Source: Alistipes sp.
Lineage (GTDB): Bacteria > Bacteroidota > Bacteroidia > Bacteroidales > Rikenellaceae
Direction: 5' to 3'
DNA: 64,000 nt
NCBI GenBank assembly: GCA_031285405.1
Contig: JAITWH010000013.1
Span: 17,956-81,955 of the forward strand
The notes under the pieces are model-generated. The model saw only the letters and a program-made list of their open reading frames with translations, was not told the origin of the DNA and ran no database searches. Below are positions 25,777-34,514 of this stretch, piece by piece. The position numbers were made by a program, and so were the translations under genes. Numbering within the stretch: position 1 is the first letter of the stretch; each line of letters begins with the position of its first letter.

Positions 25777-28700
25777 TTAGAATGATACATTGAGACCCAC
25801 CGACACGGCGAAGGGGATCGGATAGGCGGTACCCGGCGTTTCGGGGTCGATTCCGGTGAAGTCGCGACTCTTGATCTTGAGCAGGTTTTCGCTTCTCAGA
25901 TAGACGCGCGTGTTTGTCATGTGCAGTTTGGTGGTGAGCGTTTCCGGCAAGGTGTACCCCAACTCCAGACTGCGCAACTTGAAGTATGAGGCGTTCTCCA
26001 TAAAGTAGGAAGATACCTCCTTCTCGTTGTTGTTGTCGAAGAACGAGAGCATCGGGATTGTCGAGTCGCTGTTCAGCGGCGTCCATGCGTCCAGGGTGCG
26101 TTTGCCGTTGTTCTCGCCTGTCTTGTCGGCGCCGAAAAAGTCGGTGAACAGTTTGACGCCCCTTGTGTTGGCCACTCCGCCGGCCACTCCGTTGAAGAAC
26201 GCGCTGAAGTCCCACTGCTTGTAGATCATGTTGACGTTGATACCGTAGATGAAGTCGGGGTCGCGTACGCCGATCCACGTGCGGTCGTCGATGGTGATCT
26301 TGTCGTCGCCGTTCACATCTCTGTAACGCAGACGTCCGACGCCAGCTCCGGTCTGGTCGGCGTGCGCATCGACCTCGGCCTGGCTCTGAAAGAGTCCGTC
26401 GGCGATGTATCCGTAGTAGGAGTTCACCGGATGGCCGATGATTACGTCGTCGATACCGTTACCCGGGTATGCGTCGTACACATCCTGCGGCAGATAGGTG
26501 ACTTTGTTCTTGTAGGCGCCGAGGTTTCCGGCAACGGACAGGTCGAAGTCGCCGAACTGTTTGCTGTATGAGAGCATGAACTCGAAACCGGTGTTCTTCA
26601 TGCCCGCCCCGTTGGTCGCTTTTTCGGAACCCTCTCCAAGAACGGCGAGCACCGGAGGTGTGACCAAAATGTCGCTGATGTCTTTGACGAAGTAGTCGAA
26701 CGAGCCCATCAGCGCGTTGTCGAACAGTCCGAAGTCGATCCCGATGTTGTGCTGGCTGGCGGCCTCCCAACGCAGGTCGGCGTTTGCCAACTGGGTGCGA
26801 ATGTATCCCGAGGGCAGAGTTCCCGAGTCGTTACCGCCTATGTCATAGGCTGTTCCGTCGAAATACCAACCGCCCTGCGCCCAGTCGCTTGCGTACTTCG
26901 CGGAGTAGAGCTGCATGGTGGCGTAGTTGCCGATGTCCTGGTTACCGGTCTTGCCCCAGCCGTAGCGCAGCTTCAGGTCGGAGACCACCGACGCGATGGC
27001 GGAGTCTCTGAAGAACGACTCCTCGCTGAGCCTCCATCCCAACGACAGCGCGGGGAAGGTACCGAAACGGTTGTTGCGGCCGAAGCGCGACGAGCCGTCG
27101 TAACGCAGCGTGAACGAGAACAGATAGCGGTTGAGGTAGTTGTAGTTCAACTTGCCGAAGTACGACATCAGCGAGTAGGCAGTGCCGTAGCCGGCGGCCC
27201 TCTGGTCGGTCTCTCCCACGTCGAGGTACATGTAGTCGGGCCTCAGGTCGGCGAAGTTTTTGCGTTCGGCCTCAACCCGTTCGAATCCATACTCCAGCGC
27301 CTCCTGTCCTGCCAACACAGTGAACTTGTGGTCTTCGGCGATCGTGAAGTCGTAGTTGATCGTGTTCGACCATATCCAGTTGCCGAAGCGGTCGTCGCGG
27401 TTGGTCACGATGGGGGTGGTGTCCTGCATGAATCCCTCTTTGAAGGGGAGGAAACGATTGCGGTACCACAGGAAAGAGTAGTCGATACCGAGTGTCGACT
27501 TTACGTGCAGGTTCTTGGTGAGCTCAAGGTCGATCGAGGCGTCGCCGAACAGACGCAGTATGTTGTCGTTGTTGCCCTTGCTGTGTTCGATCTGGCGCAC
27601 GGGGTTTTTTCTGTCGGCCATGCTGCCCCACGGGCCGCCCCAACCGATGCCGTCCACCGTGTGAACCGGCACGATCGGCTGTATCGAGCGCGTCTGGCTG
27701 AGGATGTCAGCCGCGTTCAGACGGCTTCTCTCGGTTTTGGTGAGCGAAAAGTTCTCGGCGATGGTCAACCGGCCATCCATCAGCGAGTAGTCGGAGTTCA
27801 TGCGGGCGGAGATTCTCTTGTTGAACGTTTCGCGAACGGTACCCACGTAGTCCAGATAATCGAGGGCGAAGAGCGAACGCCCCTTGTCGCCTCCGGTGGA
27901 GACTCTGACATTGTAGTTTTGGGTCAGCGAGGTTTGTCCCACCTCTTTCGCCCAGTCGGTGTCGGCCGACTTCATTGTGTTGTTGGGGGCGTCGATATAT
28001 TCGGCCCAGTTGACGCGGTCGAGAATCCAGTTGCCGTTGGCGTCCTGATGATCTTCGAACGAGTAGATCTCCGAGTTGTTGGGATCGTTGCCGTCGTTGC
28101 GTGCGGCCTGCCAGTGGATGCGCCCCCTCTCTTCGGTGTTGAGCCAGTCGAGCGATTTCACGTAGGTTCTCGCGGTGAGCGAGAGTCGACCGGTCACGGT
28201 GGTTCTTTGGCGGTCGCCTTTTCTGGTGGTGATGATGATCACACCGTTCGACGCGCGCGAACCGTAGATGCTGGCCGACGAGGCATCCTTCAACACCTGG
28301 ATCGACTCGATGTCCTGCGGCGAGAGCTCGTTCATGCCTCCCGTGCTGGCCATCCCGTCGATGATGTAGAGCGGGCCCCGATTTCCATTTGCCCCCATGG
28401 CGTTCACCCCGCGCACCATGACCGTGGCACCACCCGAGGGCGATCCGTCGGAGGTGATGAACACTCCCGGCACGCGACCCTGAAGCGACTGCATCACATT
28501 GCTGGACGCGCGGTTGGCGATGTCGGAGACGTTCACTACCGACACGGCTCCCGTGAGGTCTTTCTTGCTCATCGTGCCGTAGCCCACAACGACCACATCG
28601 TCGAGAATCTGAAGATCTTCCTGCATGACGATGTCGATGGTGGAGCGATTGTTAACTGTCACCTCCTGTTCGAGATATCCGATATAGGAGACCACGAGGG

Positions 28701-29250
28701 TTCCGTCGCCCGCGGCACGCAACGAGAAGTTGCCGCCCACGTCGGAGATCGACCCGTTGGTGGATCCCTTCTCGATGATGGTGGCTCCGATGATGGCGTT
28801 CCCGTCCTGATCGCGAACGGTACCCGAGATGGCGATCCTGTCGTTCTGCGGTGCGGCGGCGACGGTTGTCGCGGGTGCGGGCTGTTTCACCGACAAGATG
28901 ATGTGGGTTCCCTCGCGTTCGTAGCCGATGTTGGTTCCCTTGAGCACTTCGTTCAGAAGCTCGAAGACGCTCTTGTCGCTGACGTTGACCGACAGGTTCT
29001 GATTTACGTCGACGTCGCTGCTGTAAAAGAACAGATAGTCGGTGCTCTTCTCGATCTCGTTCATCAGATCTTTGAGCGGAATGGAGTCGTGGTTGATGCT
29101 GACGGTGACACTCTCGGAGGAGCTGTTGTCAGCGAGGGTGGCGGTGGTGCCTGCCGTTATCATAAACACGGTCAGCAGCGCAACCCTGAAAAGTTGTGAT
29201 AATCGTGGAATTTCCAAGTTTAGGTCTCCGCGACAACGATAATTATTCAT
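25777..29250 (-). CDS. susC: SusC/RagA TonB-dependent transporter with N-terminal STN domain
   Basis: Start chosen at ATG 29250 (MNNYRCRGDLNLEI), because the track start is a TTG. 1157 residues. Order: signal peptide with 'VALLTVFMITAGTTATLA'; STN (secretin/TonB N-terminal) domain about 45-105 ('DSIPLKDLMNEIEKSTDYLFFY'); carboxypeptidase-regulatory-like domain about 130-205 ('ISGTVRDQDGNAIIGATI'); plug with the SusC signature 'VVVVGYGTMSKKDLTGAVSVV'; then a 22-strand-type barrel ending 'FAVSVGLNVSF'. It imports oligosaccharides bound by SusD using TonB energy. The STN domain usually contacts a FecR-type anti-sigma factor, and a fecR gene lies directly upstream, so substrate-triggered transcriptional signalling is expected. 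Confidence 0.96.
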   Translation of the reverse strand: MNNYRCRGDLNLEIPRLSQLFRVALLTVFMITAGTTATLADNSSSESVTVSINHDSIPLKDLMNEIEKSTDYLFFYSSDVDVNQNLSVNVSDKSVFELLNEVLKGTNIGYEREGTHIILSVKQPAPATTVAAAPQNDRIAISGTVRDQDGNAIIGATIIEKGSTNGSISDVGGNFSLRAAGDGTLVVSYIGYLEQEVTVNNRSTIDIVMQEDLQILDDVVVVGYGTMSKKDLTGAVSVVNVSDIANRASSNVMQSLQGRVPGVFITSDGSPSGGATVMVRGVNAMGANGNRGPLYIIDGMASTGGMNELSPQDIESIQVLKDASSASIYGSRASNGVIIITTRKGDRQRTTVTGRLSLTARTYVKSLDWLNTEERGRIHWQAARNDGNDPNNSEIYSFEDHQDANGNWILDRVNWAEYIDAPNNTMKSADTDWAKEVGQTSLTQNYNVRVSTGGDKGRSLFALDYLDYVGTVRETFNKRISARMNSDYSLMDGRLTIAENFSLTKTERSRLNAADILSQTRSIQPIVPVHTVDGIGWGGPWGSMADRKNPVRQIEHSKGNNDNILRLFGDASIDLELTKNLHVKSTLGIDYSFLWYRNRFLPFKEGFMQDTTPIVTNRDDRFGNWIWSNTINYDFTIAEDHKFTVLAGQEALEYGFERVEAERKNFADLRPDYMYLDVGETDQRAAGYGTAYSLMSYFGKLNYNYLNRYLFSFTLRYDGSSRFGRNNRFGTFPALSLGWRLSEESFFRDSAIASVVSDLKLRYGWGKTGNQDIGNYATMQLYSAKYASDWAQGGWYFDGTAYDIGGNDSGTLPSGYIRTQLANADLRWEAASQHNIGIDFGLFDNALMGSFDYFVKDISDILVTPPVLAVLGEGSEKATNGAGMKNTGFEFMLSYSKQFGDFDLSVAGNLGAYKNKVTYLPQDVYDAYPGNGIDDVIIGHPVNSYYGYIADGLFQSQAEVDAHADQTGAGVGRLRYRDVNGDDKITIDDRTWIGVRDPDFIYGINVNMIYKQWDFSAFFNGVAGGVANTRGVKLFTDFFGADKTGENNGKRTLDAWTPLNSDSTIPMLSFFDNNNEKEVSSYFMENASYFKLRSLELGYTLPETLTTKLHMTNTRVYLRSENLLKIKSRDFTGIDPETPGTAYPIPFAVSVGLNVSF

Positions 29251-29427
29251 ACCTTTGCACAATTGGGTTAATACGGTTAGTAATAGGTTTATTGGCTGTG
29301 TTAATGTGTGGCTGGTGAGCGGTGGTGCGCTTGCCGGCCCTTTTTTTGTCTTGTGCTTGTCATCACTTCATAGGCAGTGTTTTTTTATTTGGTCGGGGTT
29401 AGGTTGTAGTGTTATTATGTAGGTTGG

Positions 29428-30387
29428 TCACTCTATATATATGACAGGCTCCTCGTTGTCGTACGAAAATGAGAACCCGATATCTCTCTGCAAAATCCTC
29501 AGCGCATAGTCGATGCCGTCGGTTTGCCTGAATTTTCCGGTGAACGTCTCCTTGGGCGCGCCGTCGGGATTACGCATCCGGATGATCACCCCGTAGTGCC
29601 TCTCGAACTGCCGCATGATCTGCTCCAGCGTCAGGTTGTTGAAGCTGACCAGCCCCCTCTTCCAGTCGAAGTGGTCGTAGTCGGTTATCTTCTCCACCTG
29701 CAATCGTCCCGCAACGAGTGTCGCCTTGGTGTCGGGCGTCAACTCCACCATCTGCGAGGGGTCGTCCTTGCCGCGCACGTTCAATTTTCCTTCGATCAGC
29801 GAGGTCTCGAAAAAATCGCTGCCGGAGTAGGCATCAACGTTGAAGCTTGTGCCCAACACCTCGATGTCGCCTTTGTCTGTCGCCACGACGAAGGTCTTGC
29901 CCGTGTTTTTCATCACCTCAAGGTAGGCCTCGCCGTCGAGAAACACCCTGCGCTCCTCTCGCCCGAACGATGTGGGGTATCGCAACGTCGAGAGTGAGTT
30001 GAGCCACACGTTCGTTCCGTCGGGCAGCGTCACCTGCGCCCTCTGACCCGCGGGGACAGATACCGCCTGCATTCCGGTCGCGTCGTCGGCGGGGTTGCCG
30101 CCCTTCGTCCAAAAAATATGACCGACTCCAAATACAACCGCCGCGACTGCCGCCGCCTTCATCGCCTCGACCACCATGCGGCGCAACAGAGGTCTCATTC
30201 GTCTTCCTCCCTCTCGGACAGGTTCCGTGAGCAGGATCGTGGCGTCGTACAGACTGCGTTCGCGAACGAGGGTGCGCTTGTTCTCCGCCGACGCCTCCAT
30301 CCACTCCTTTATCCGCCTCTCCTCCTCGTGAGAGGCCGTTCCTTCAAAAAATCTATATAGTGTCTGTTTCCGCATCTGTTTTCCCAT
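29428..30387 (-). CDS. FecR-family anti-sigma factor
   Basis: A 319-residue inner-membrane protein. N-terminal cytosolic helical region (about 1-80, 'LYRFFEGTASHEEERRIKEWMEASAENKRTL') for sigma binding, one transmembrane segment at about 85-105 ('AAAVAAVVFGVGHIFW'), periplasmic FecR domain ('SVPAGQRAQVTLPDGTNVWLNSLSTLRYP'), and a C-terminal DUF4974/STN-like domain ('LEQIMRQFERHYGVIIRM'). It holds an ECF sigma factor inactive until the STN-SusC signals. The gene starts the minus-strand PUL. No sigma gene is adjacent; the only one in the window is at 18.27 kb. Met5 is an alternative start. Confidence 0.94.
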   Translation of the reverse strand: MGKQMRKQTLYRFFEGTASHEEERRIKEWMEASAENKRTLVRERSLYDATILLTEPVREGGRRMRPLLRRMVVEAMKAAAVAAVVFGVGHIFWTKGGNPADDATGMQAVSVPAGQRAQVTLPDGTNVWLNSLSTLRYPTSFGREERRVFLDGEAYLEVMKNTGKTFVVATDKGDIEVLGTSFNVDAYSGSDFFETSLIEGKLNVRGKDDPSQMVELTPDTKATLVAGRLQVEKITDYDHFDWKRGLVSFNNLTLEQIMRQFERHYGVIIRMRNPDGAPKETFTGKFRQTDGIDYALRILQRDIGFSFSYDNEEPVIYIE

Positions 30388-30484
30388 TGTATCTTTAATA
30401 ACAGTTCACGAAGCCACATCCCTAACCGATTTTCGCAAAAAATAAATAAATTTTTCAAAGATGCTAAAACGCTGTAATTGTGTA

Positions 30485-30492
30485 TATATTTG
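30485..30492 (+). promoter_or_regulatory. Putative -7 element (TATATTTG) for the oxidoreductase gene
   Basis: TATATTTG fits TAnnTTTG and lies 34 bases upstream of the Gfo/Idh/MocA start, in the divergent gap to fecR. Confidence 0.5.
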
Positions 30493-30525
30493 CCCCCGAC
30501 AGAATTAAACTAACCCGAAACTCGT

Positions 30526-31704
30526 ATGAACAGAAAACTAAGAATGGGAATGGTCGGCGGTGGTTCCGACGCATTCATCGGAGCTATCCACCGCCTAGCC
30601 GCCTTCATGGACAATCGAATCGAGCTGGTATGCGGCTGCTTCAGCGTCGACCCCGCGATCTCGCTATCGTCGGGCCGATCGTACTTCCTGCCCGACAGTC
30701 GCATCTACTCCACCTACGCCGAGATGTTCGAGGCCGAGGCGCGCCTTCCCGAGGGAGAACGGATGGATTTCGTTACCATTGTAACACCCAACCGCTGGCA
30801 CTTCGAACCTGCGATGATGGCTCTTGAGGGGGGCTTCCACGTTGTGGTCGACAAACCGATGACATTCTCGTTGGAGGAGGCGGTGGCCTTGCGCGACAAG
30901 GTACGCGAAACGGGGCTGACCCTCGCCCTGACTCACACCTACTCTGGCTACCCGGCAGTCAAGGAGGCGCGCGAGAGGATCGCGCGCGGAGAACTCGGCA
31001 AGGTGCGACGTCTGTTCGTTGAGTACTCGCAGGGGTGGCTCTCCGAGAGGATCGAACTCGCCGGAGGCAACAACGCCGGATGGCGCACCGACCCCAAACG
31101 TTCGGGCAAGGCGGGAGCGATGGGCGACATCGGCACCCATGCGTGGCACCTCGCCGAGTATGTCTCGGGGCAGCGGGTGACGGAGCTGTGCGCCGAGCTC
31201 AACTCGTTCGTCCCGGGCCGCCCGATCGACGACGACGGCGCCGCGTTCCTGCACTTTGACGGCGGCGCGAAGGGTGTGCTGATGGCGTCCCAGATCGCGG
31301 CCGGCGAGGAGAACAACCTTGCGATAAGGGTCTACGGCGAGAAGGGGGGCCTTGAGTGGCGCCAAATGGAGCCCAACACATTGACGATGAAGTGGATCGG
31401 CCGACCCGCCGAACTCGTTCGAGTGGGCAACGACTACATGGGCTCCGCCGCGCGATCGAACTCCCGCACCCCGGACGGCCACCCCGAAGGCTACATCGAG
31501 GCCTTCGCCAACATCTACCGCAACTTTGCCTACACCGTGGCGGCGCGCATCGACGGCACGACTCCCGATCCGGCGTGGCTCGACTTTCCGACTGTCGACG
31601 ACGGCGTGCGCGGCATGCAGTTCATCGAGACCGTCGTCTCCGCCGGCTACGACAACGACCACAAATGGGTGCCGTGGGGTGGGAACGCCCACGGCGAGTT
31701 TTAG
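30526..31704 (+). CDS. Gfo/Idh/MocA-family NAD(P)-dependent oxidoreductase
   Basis: A 392-residue cytosolic enzyme. The N-terminal Rossmann fold starts 'LRMGMVGGGSDAFIGAIHR' (GxGGGSxA-type dinucleotide loop). 'FVTIVTPNRWHFEPAM' and 'FHVVVDKPMTFSLEEA' carry the family's catalytic Lys in the DKP motif. The C-terminal half holds 'GAMGDIGTHAWHLAEYVSG', the G-D-x-G-T-H active-site His segment. Related proteins oxidise or epimerise sugars and inositols; the substrate is not predictable. It is divergent from the PUL and could serve it, but there is no direct evidence. A perfect hairpin terminator follows. Confidence 0.92.
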   Translation: MNRKLRMGMVGGGSDAFIGAIHRLAAFMDNRIELVCGCFSVDPAISLSSGRSYFLPDSRIYSTYAEMFEAEARLPEGERMDFVTIVTPNRWHFEPAMMALEGGFHVVVDKPMTFSLEEAVALRDKVRETGLTLALTHTYSGYPAVKEARERIARGELGKVRRLFVEYSQGWLSERIELAGGNNAGWRTDPKRSGKAGAMGDIGTHAWHLAEYVSGQRVTELCAELNSFVPGRPIDDDGAAFLHFDGGAKGVLMASQIAAGEENNLAIRVYGEKGGLEWRQMEPNTLTMKWIGRPAELVRVGNDYMGSAARSNSRTPDGHPEGYIEAFANIYRNFAYTVAARIDGTTPDPAWLDFPTVDDGVRGMQFIETVVSAGYDNDHKWVPWGGNAHGEF

Positions 31705-31720
31705 CTAACGCATAACAAAA

Positions 31721-31744
31721 GAGGCTCCCGAAAAAGGGAGCCTC
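31721..31744. terminator. Bidirectional terminator, perfect 9-bp stem
   Basis: GAGGCTCCC / GGGAGCCTC with loop CGAAAAA, A residues on one side and T-rich sequence on the other, between the convergent oxidoreductase gene and valS. A TTATATTATATAAGGTAT word follows. Confidence 0.8.
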
Positions 31745-31769
31745 TTATATTATATAAGGTATGCGGATC

Positions 31770-34436
31770 TTATTGCAGCGAGTCGAGCCGCTCATTGAGG
31801 GCGGCGATGCGGGCTTCGGCGTCGGAGCGTTTGGCCTGTTCGCCGGCGACTACGGCGGGCGGAGCCGAGGCCACGAACCGCTCGTTGCCCAACTTTTTCA
31901 TCACCGAAGCAAGGAAACCCTCCTGATACTCAAGTTCTTCGCGCAGCTTCGCGATCTCGGCGTCGCGGTCGAAACCGACATCCCCCAACGGAACATAATA
32001 CTGCGTCGTCTTGACGATGAACGCCTCCCACGCGGGGTCTTTGTCGCTGACCGCCTCGACGGACGACAGCCCCGCCATCTTCTCCAGCACGGGCACAAAC
32101 TCGGCAGGGTAGTTCTCGTCGACCACCACCTTGAGCTCCAGCGCCTCGCGCATGGGTATGTTTCGCGTGCGACGCAACGCTCGCAGAGCCGTAACCGCCT
32201 CGCGCATAAGGTCGAAGCGTGCCAAAACCTCCGCCGAGGCGGGCTCCGACGCAACCATCTGACTGACCGTGATGCAATCCTCGGCGCTCCGTTCGCGAGT
32301 GCAGTGCCACAGCTCCTCGGTCACGAAAGGTATGAACGGGTGTAACATTTGTAACAGTCGCTCGAAGAACCCGACGGCCTGCTCCAAAGTGGCCGTGTCG
32401 ATCACCCCCCCGTAGGCCGGCTTCACGATTTCGAGATACCACCCCGAAAAATCGTCCCAGAACAGCTTGTAGGCAGTCATCAGCGCATCCGAAATGCGAT
32501 ACTCGGCAAAGTCGGCCTCGATCTCGGCCTGCGCGCGCGACAACGCCGCCTCGAACCACTCACCCGCCAACCGCGAGTGCTCGGGCTGTTCTGCGTTAGC
32601 CTCATTTTCAATTTTCAATTTTCCATTTTCAATTATCGAATCGCGCCACGATTCGACTAATCGCCAAGCATTCCAAATTTTATTCCCAAAGTTGCGCCCC
32701 TGTTCACACATCGCCTCGTCGAACATGATGTCGTTGCCGGCCGAGGTGGAGAGCATCATCCCCATGCGCACTCCGTCGGCTCCATACTTCTCGATCAGCT
32801 CGATCGGGTCGGGCGAGTTGCCCAACTGTTTCGACATTTTGCGCCCCTGCTTGTCGCGCACGATACCTGTGAAGTAGACTGCTCCGAAGGGGCGTTCGCC
32901 GCGATATTCGTAGCCCGACATTATCATTCGCGCCACCCAGAAGAAGATAATATCGGGGCCGGTGACAAGGTCGTTCGTGGGGTAGTAGTACTTTATGTCG
33001 GCGTTGTCGGGATTGCGCACGCCGTCGAACACGCTGATCGGCCAGAGCCACGAGCTGAACCACGTGTCGAGAACATCCTCGTCCTGCCTCAGGTCGGCGA
33101 GCTGTAAATCGCTGTCGCCGCACTTTGCACGCGCGAGCTCCAAAGCTTCGGCAGGAGTTTCGGCAACCACATATCCGCCGCCCGGAATGAAATAGGCAGG
33201 AATGCGCTGTCCCCACCAAAGTTGGCGCGAGATGCACCAATCCTTGATCCCCGTCATCCAGTGGTTGTATGTGTTTTTATATTTTGCCGGAACGAAGCGA
33301 ATCATCTCATCCATCACCGCTCTCAAGGCGGGCTCGGCCAACGAGGTCATGCGCACGAACCACTGCATCGAGAGTCTCGGCTCGATGGCGGCGCCGGTAC
33401 GCTCCGAAAATCCCACCTTGTTGACATAGTCTTCGACCTTTTGCATCAGCCCGGCGGCCTCCAACTCTTTAGCGATCTTTTCGCGCACGGCAAACCTGTC
33501 CTCGCCGACGTACATTCCCACTTTGTCATTGATAGTGCCGTCGGGGTTAAAGATGTCTATCACTTCGAGGCCGAACCGTTCGCCGATAACGTAGTCGTTG
33601 ACGTCGTGCGCCGGAGTGATCTTCAGCGCGCCCGTGCCGAACTCAATGTCCACATAGTCGTCGTAGATGACCGGCACGCTGCGCCCCACCAACGGAACGA
33701 TAACCCGTCGGCCCTTCAGCGCCGCGTAGCGAGGATCGCCCGGATTGACACACACCGCCACGTCGCCCAAAATTGTTTCGGGACGTGTCGTCGCCACTGT
33801 AAGGAACTCGCCGTTCCCTCCTTCGACCATATATTTAAGATAGTACAGCTTCCCCTGCTGCTCGCGATGGATAACCTCCTCGTCGCTCAGGGCGGTCTGC
33901 GCCGCCGGATCCCAGTTGACCATCCGCACGCCGCGATAGATAAGTCCCTTGTTGAAGAGGTCGACGAAGACCTTGATCACGCTCTCGCTCATGTCGGCAT
34001 CCATCGTAAACTTGGTGCGCTCCCAGTCGCACGACGCGCCCAGCCTCCGCAGCTGCTTCAGGATGATTCCCCCGTGCTCCTCTTTCCACCTCCAGGCGTG
34101 CTCCAGAAACTCTTCGCGAGTGAGGTCGTTCTTCGAGATGCCCTGCTCGGCGAGTCGCGCCACCACCTTGGCCTCTGTGGCTATTGATGCGTGGTCGGTG
34201 CCCGGCACCCAGCAGGCGTTCTTGCCCGTCATTCGCGCGCGGCGCACCAACACATCCTGCAACGTGTTGTTGAGGATGTGGCCCATGTGCAGTATGCCCG
34301 TCACGTTGGGTGGCGGGATGACGATGGTGTAGGGCTGTCGTTCGTCGGGCTCGGAGTGAAAGAGCCCCTTGGCGATCCACTCCTCGTACCATTTCCCCTC
34401 GATCGCGGAGGGCGTATACTTTTCTTGCGACTTCAT
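31770..34436 (-). CDS. valS: Valine--tRNA ligase
   Basis: An 888-residue class I synthetase that charges tRNA-Val. The HIGH region is '[18 protein letters not shown]', the KMSKS loop is '[14 protein letters not shown]', and the editing (CP1) domain contains '[17 protein letters not shown]'. The anticodon-binding domain is followed by a C-terminal coiled coil ('[23 protein letters not shown]') that clamps tRNA. Oddity: residues about 599-615 ('[18 protein letters not shown]') are encoded by a copy of the TTGAAAA-type 7-mer repeat plus its GCGTTAGC core, lying between the end of the catalytic domain ('NAWRLVESW') and the anticodon domain. The gene shares a palindromic bidirectional promoter with lon. 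Confidence 0.97.
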   Translation of the reverse strand: MKSQEKYTPSAIEGKWYEEWIAKGLFHSEPDERQPYTIVIPPPNVTGILHMGHILNNTLQDVLVRRARMTGKNACWVPGTDHASIATEAKVVARLAEQGISKNDLTREEFLEHAWRWKEEHGGIILKQLRRLGASCDWERTKFTMDADMSESVIKVFVDLFNKGLIYRGVRMVNWDPAAQTALSDEEVIHREQQGKLYYLKYMVEGGNGEFLTVATTRPETILGDVAVCVNPGDPRYAALKGRRVIVPLVGRSVPVIYDDYVDIEFGTGALKITPAHDVNDYVIGERFGLEVIDIFNPDGTINDKVGMYVGEDRFAVREKIAKELEAAGLMQKVEDYVNKVGFSERTGAAIEPRLSMQWFVRMTSLAEPALRAVMDEMIRFVPAKYKNTYNHWMTGIKDWCISRQLWWGQRIPAYFIPGGGYVVAETPAEALELARAKCGDSDLQLADLRQDEDVLDTWFSSWLWPISVFDGVRNPDNADIKYYYPTNDLVTGPDIIFFWVARMIMSGYEYRGERPFGAVYFTGIVRDKQGRKMSKQLGNSPDPIELIEKYGADGVRMGMMLSTSAGNDIMFDEAMCEQGRNFGNKIWNAWRLVESWRDSIIENGKLKIENEANAEQPEHSRLAGEWFEAALSRAQAEIEADFAEYRISDALMTAYKLFWDDFSGWYLEIVKPAYGGVIDTATLEQAVGFFERLLQMLHPFIPFVTEELWHCTRERSAEDCITVSQMVASEPASAEVLARFDLMREAVTALRALRRTRNIPMREALELKVVVDENYPAEFVPVLEKMAGLSSVEAVSDKDPAWEAFIVKTTQYYVPLGDVGFDRDAEIAKLREELEYQEGFLASVMKKLGNERFVASAPPAVVAGEQAKRSDAEARIAALNERLDSLQ
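32592..32636. repeat. Half foldback element (TTGAAAA arm plus GCGTTAGC core) inside valS
   Basis: GCGTTAGC is followed by inverted TTGAAAA-type 7-mers (TTTTCAA, TTTTCAA, TTTTCCA, TTTTCAA). This is the same arm word as in the intergenic elements at 7.0 and 40.7 kb. It is in frame with valS and contains no stop in that frame. Confidence 0.85.
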
Positions 34437-34454
34437 GCGTTATAGAAATTGGAT

Positions 34455-34488
34455 GTGCAAAGGTAGCAAAAAATTGCTACCTTTGCAC
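34455..34488. promoter_or_regulatory. Palindromic bidirectional promoter (valS / lon)
   Basis: A perfect 15-bp inverted repeat (GTGCAAAGGTAGCAA, 4-base spacer) places TACCTTTG on both strands: plus at 34478-34485 for lon, minus at 34458-34465 for valS. Both match TAnnTTTG. Expected transcription starts are about seven bases downstream, giving leaders of roughly 20 bases for lon and under 20 for valS. Confidence 0.75.
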
Positions 34489-34514
34489 GGATGTATTCAC
34501 AGCGAAAGGACAAT

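Noticed and set aside
26749-29199. 816-residue ORF on the plus strand opposite SusC
   Set aside because: It mirrors the SusC reading frame in GC-rich sequence, has no recognisable domain, and SusC is certain.
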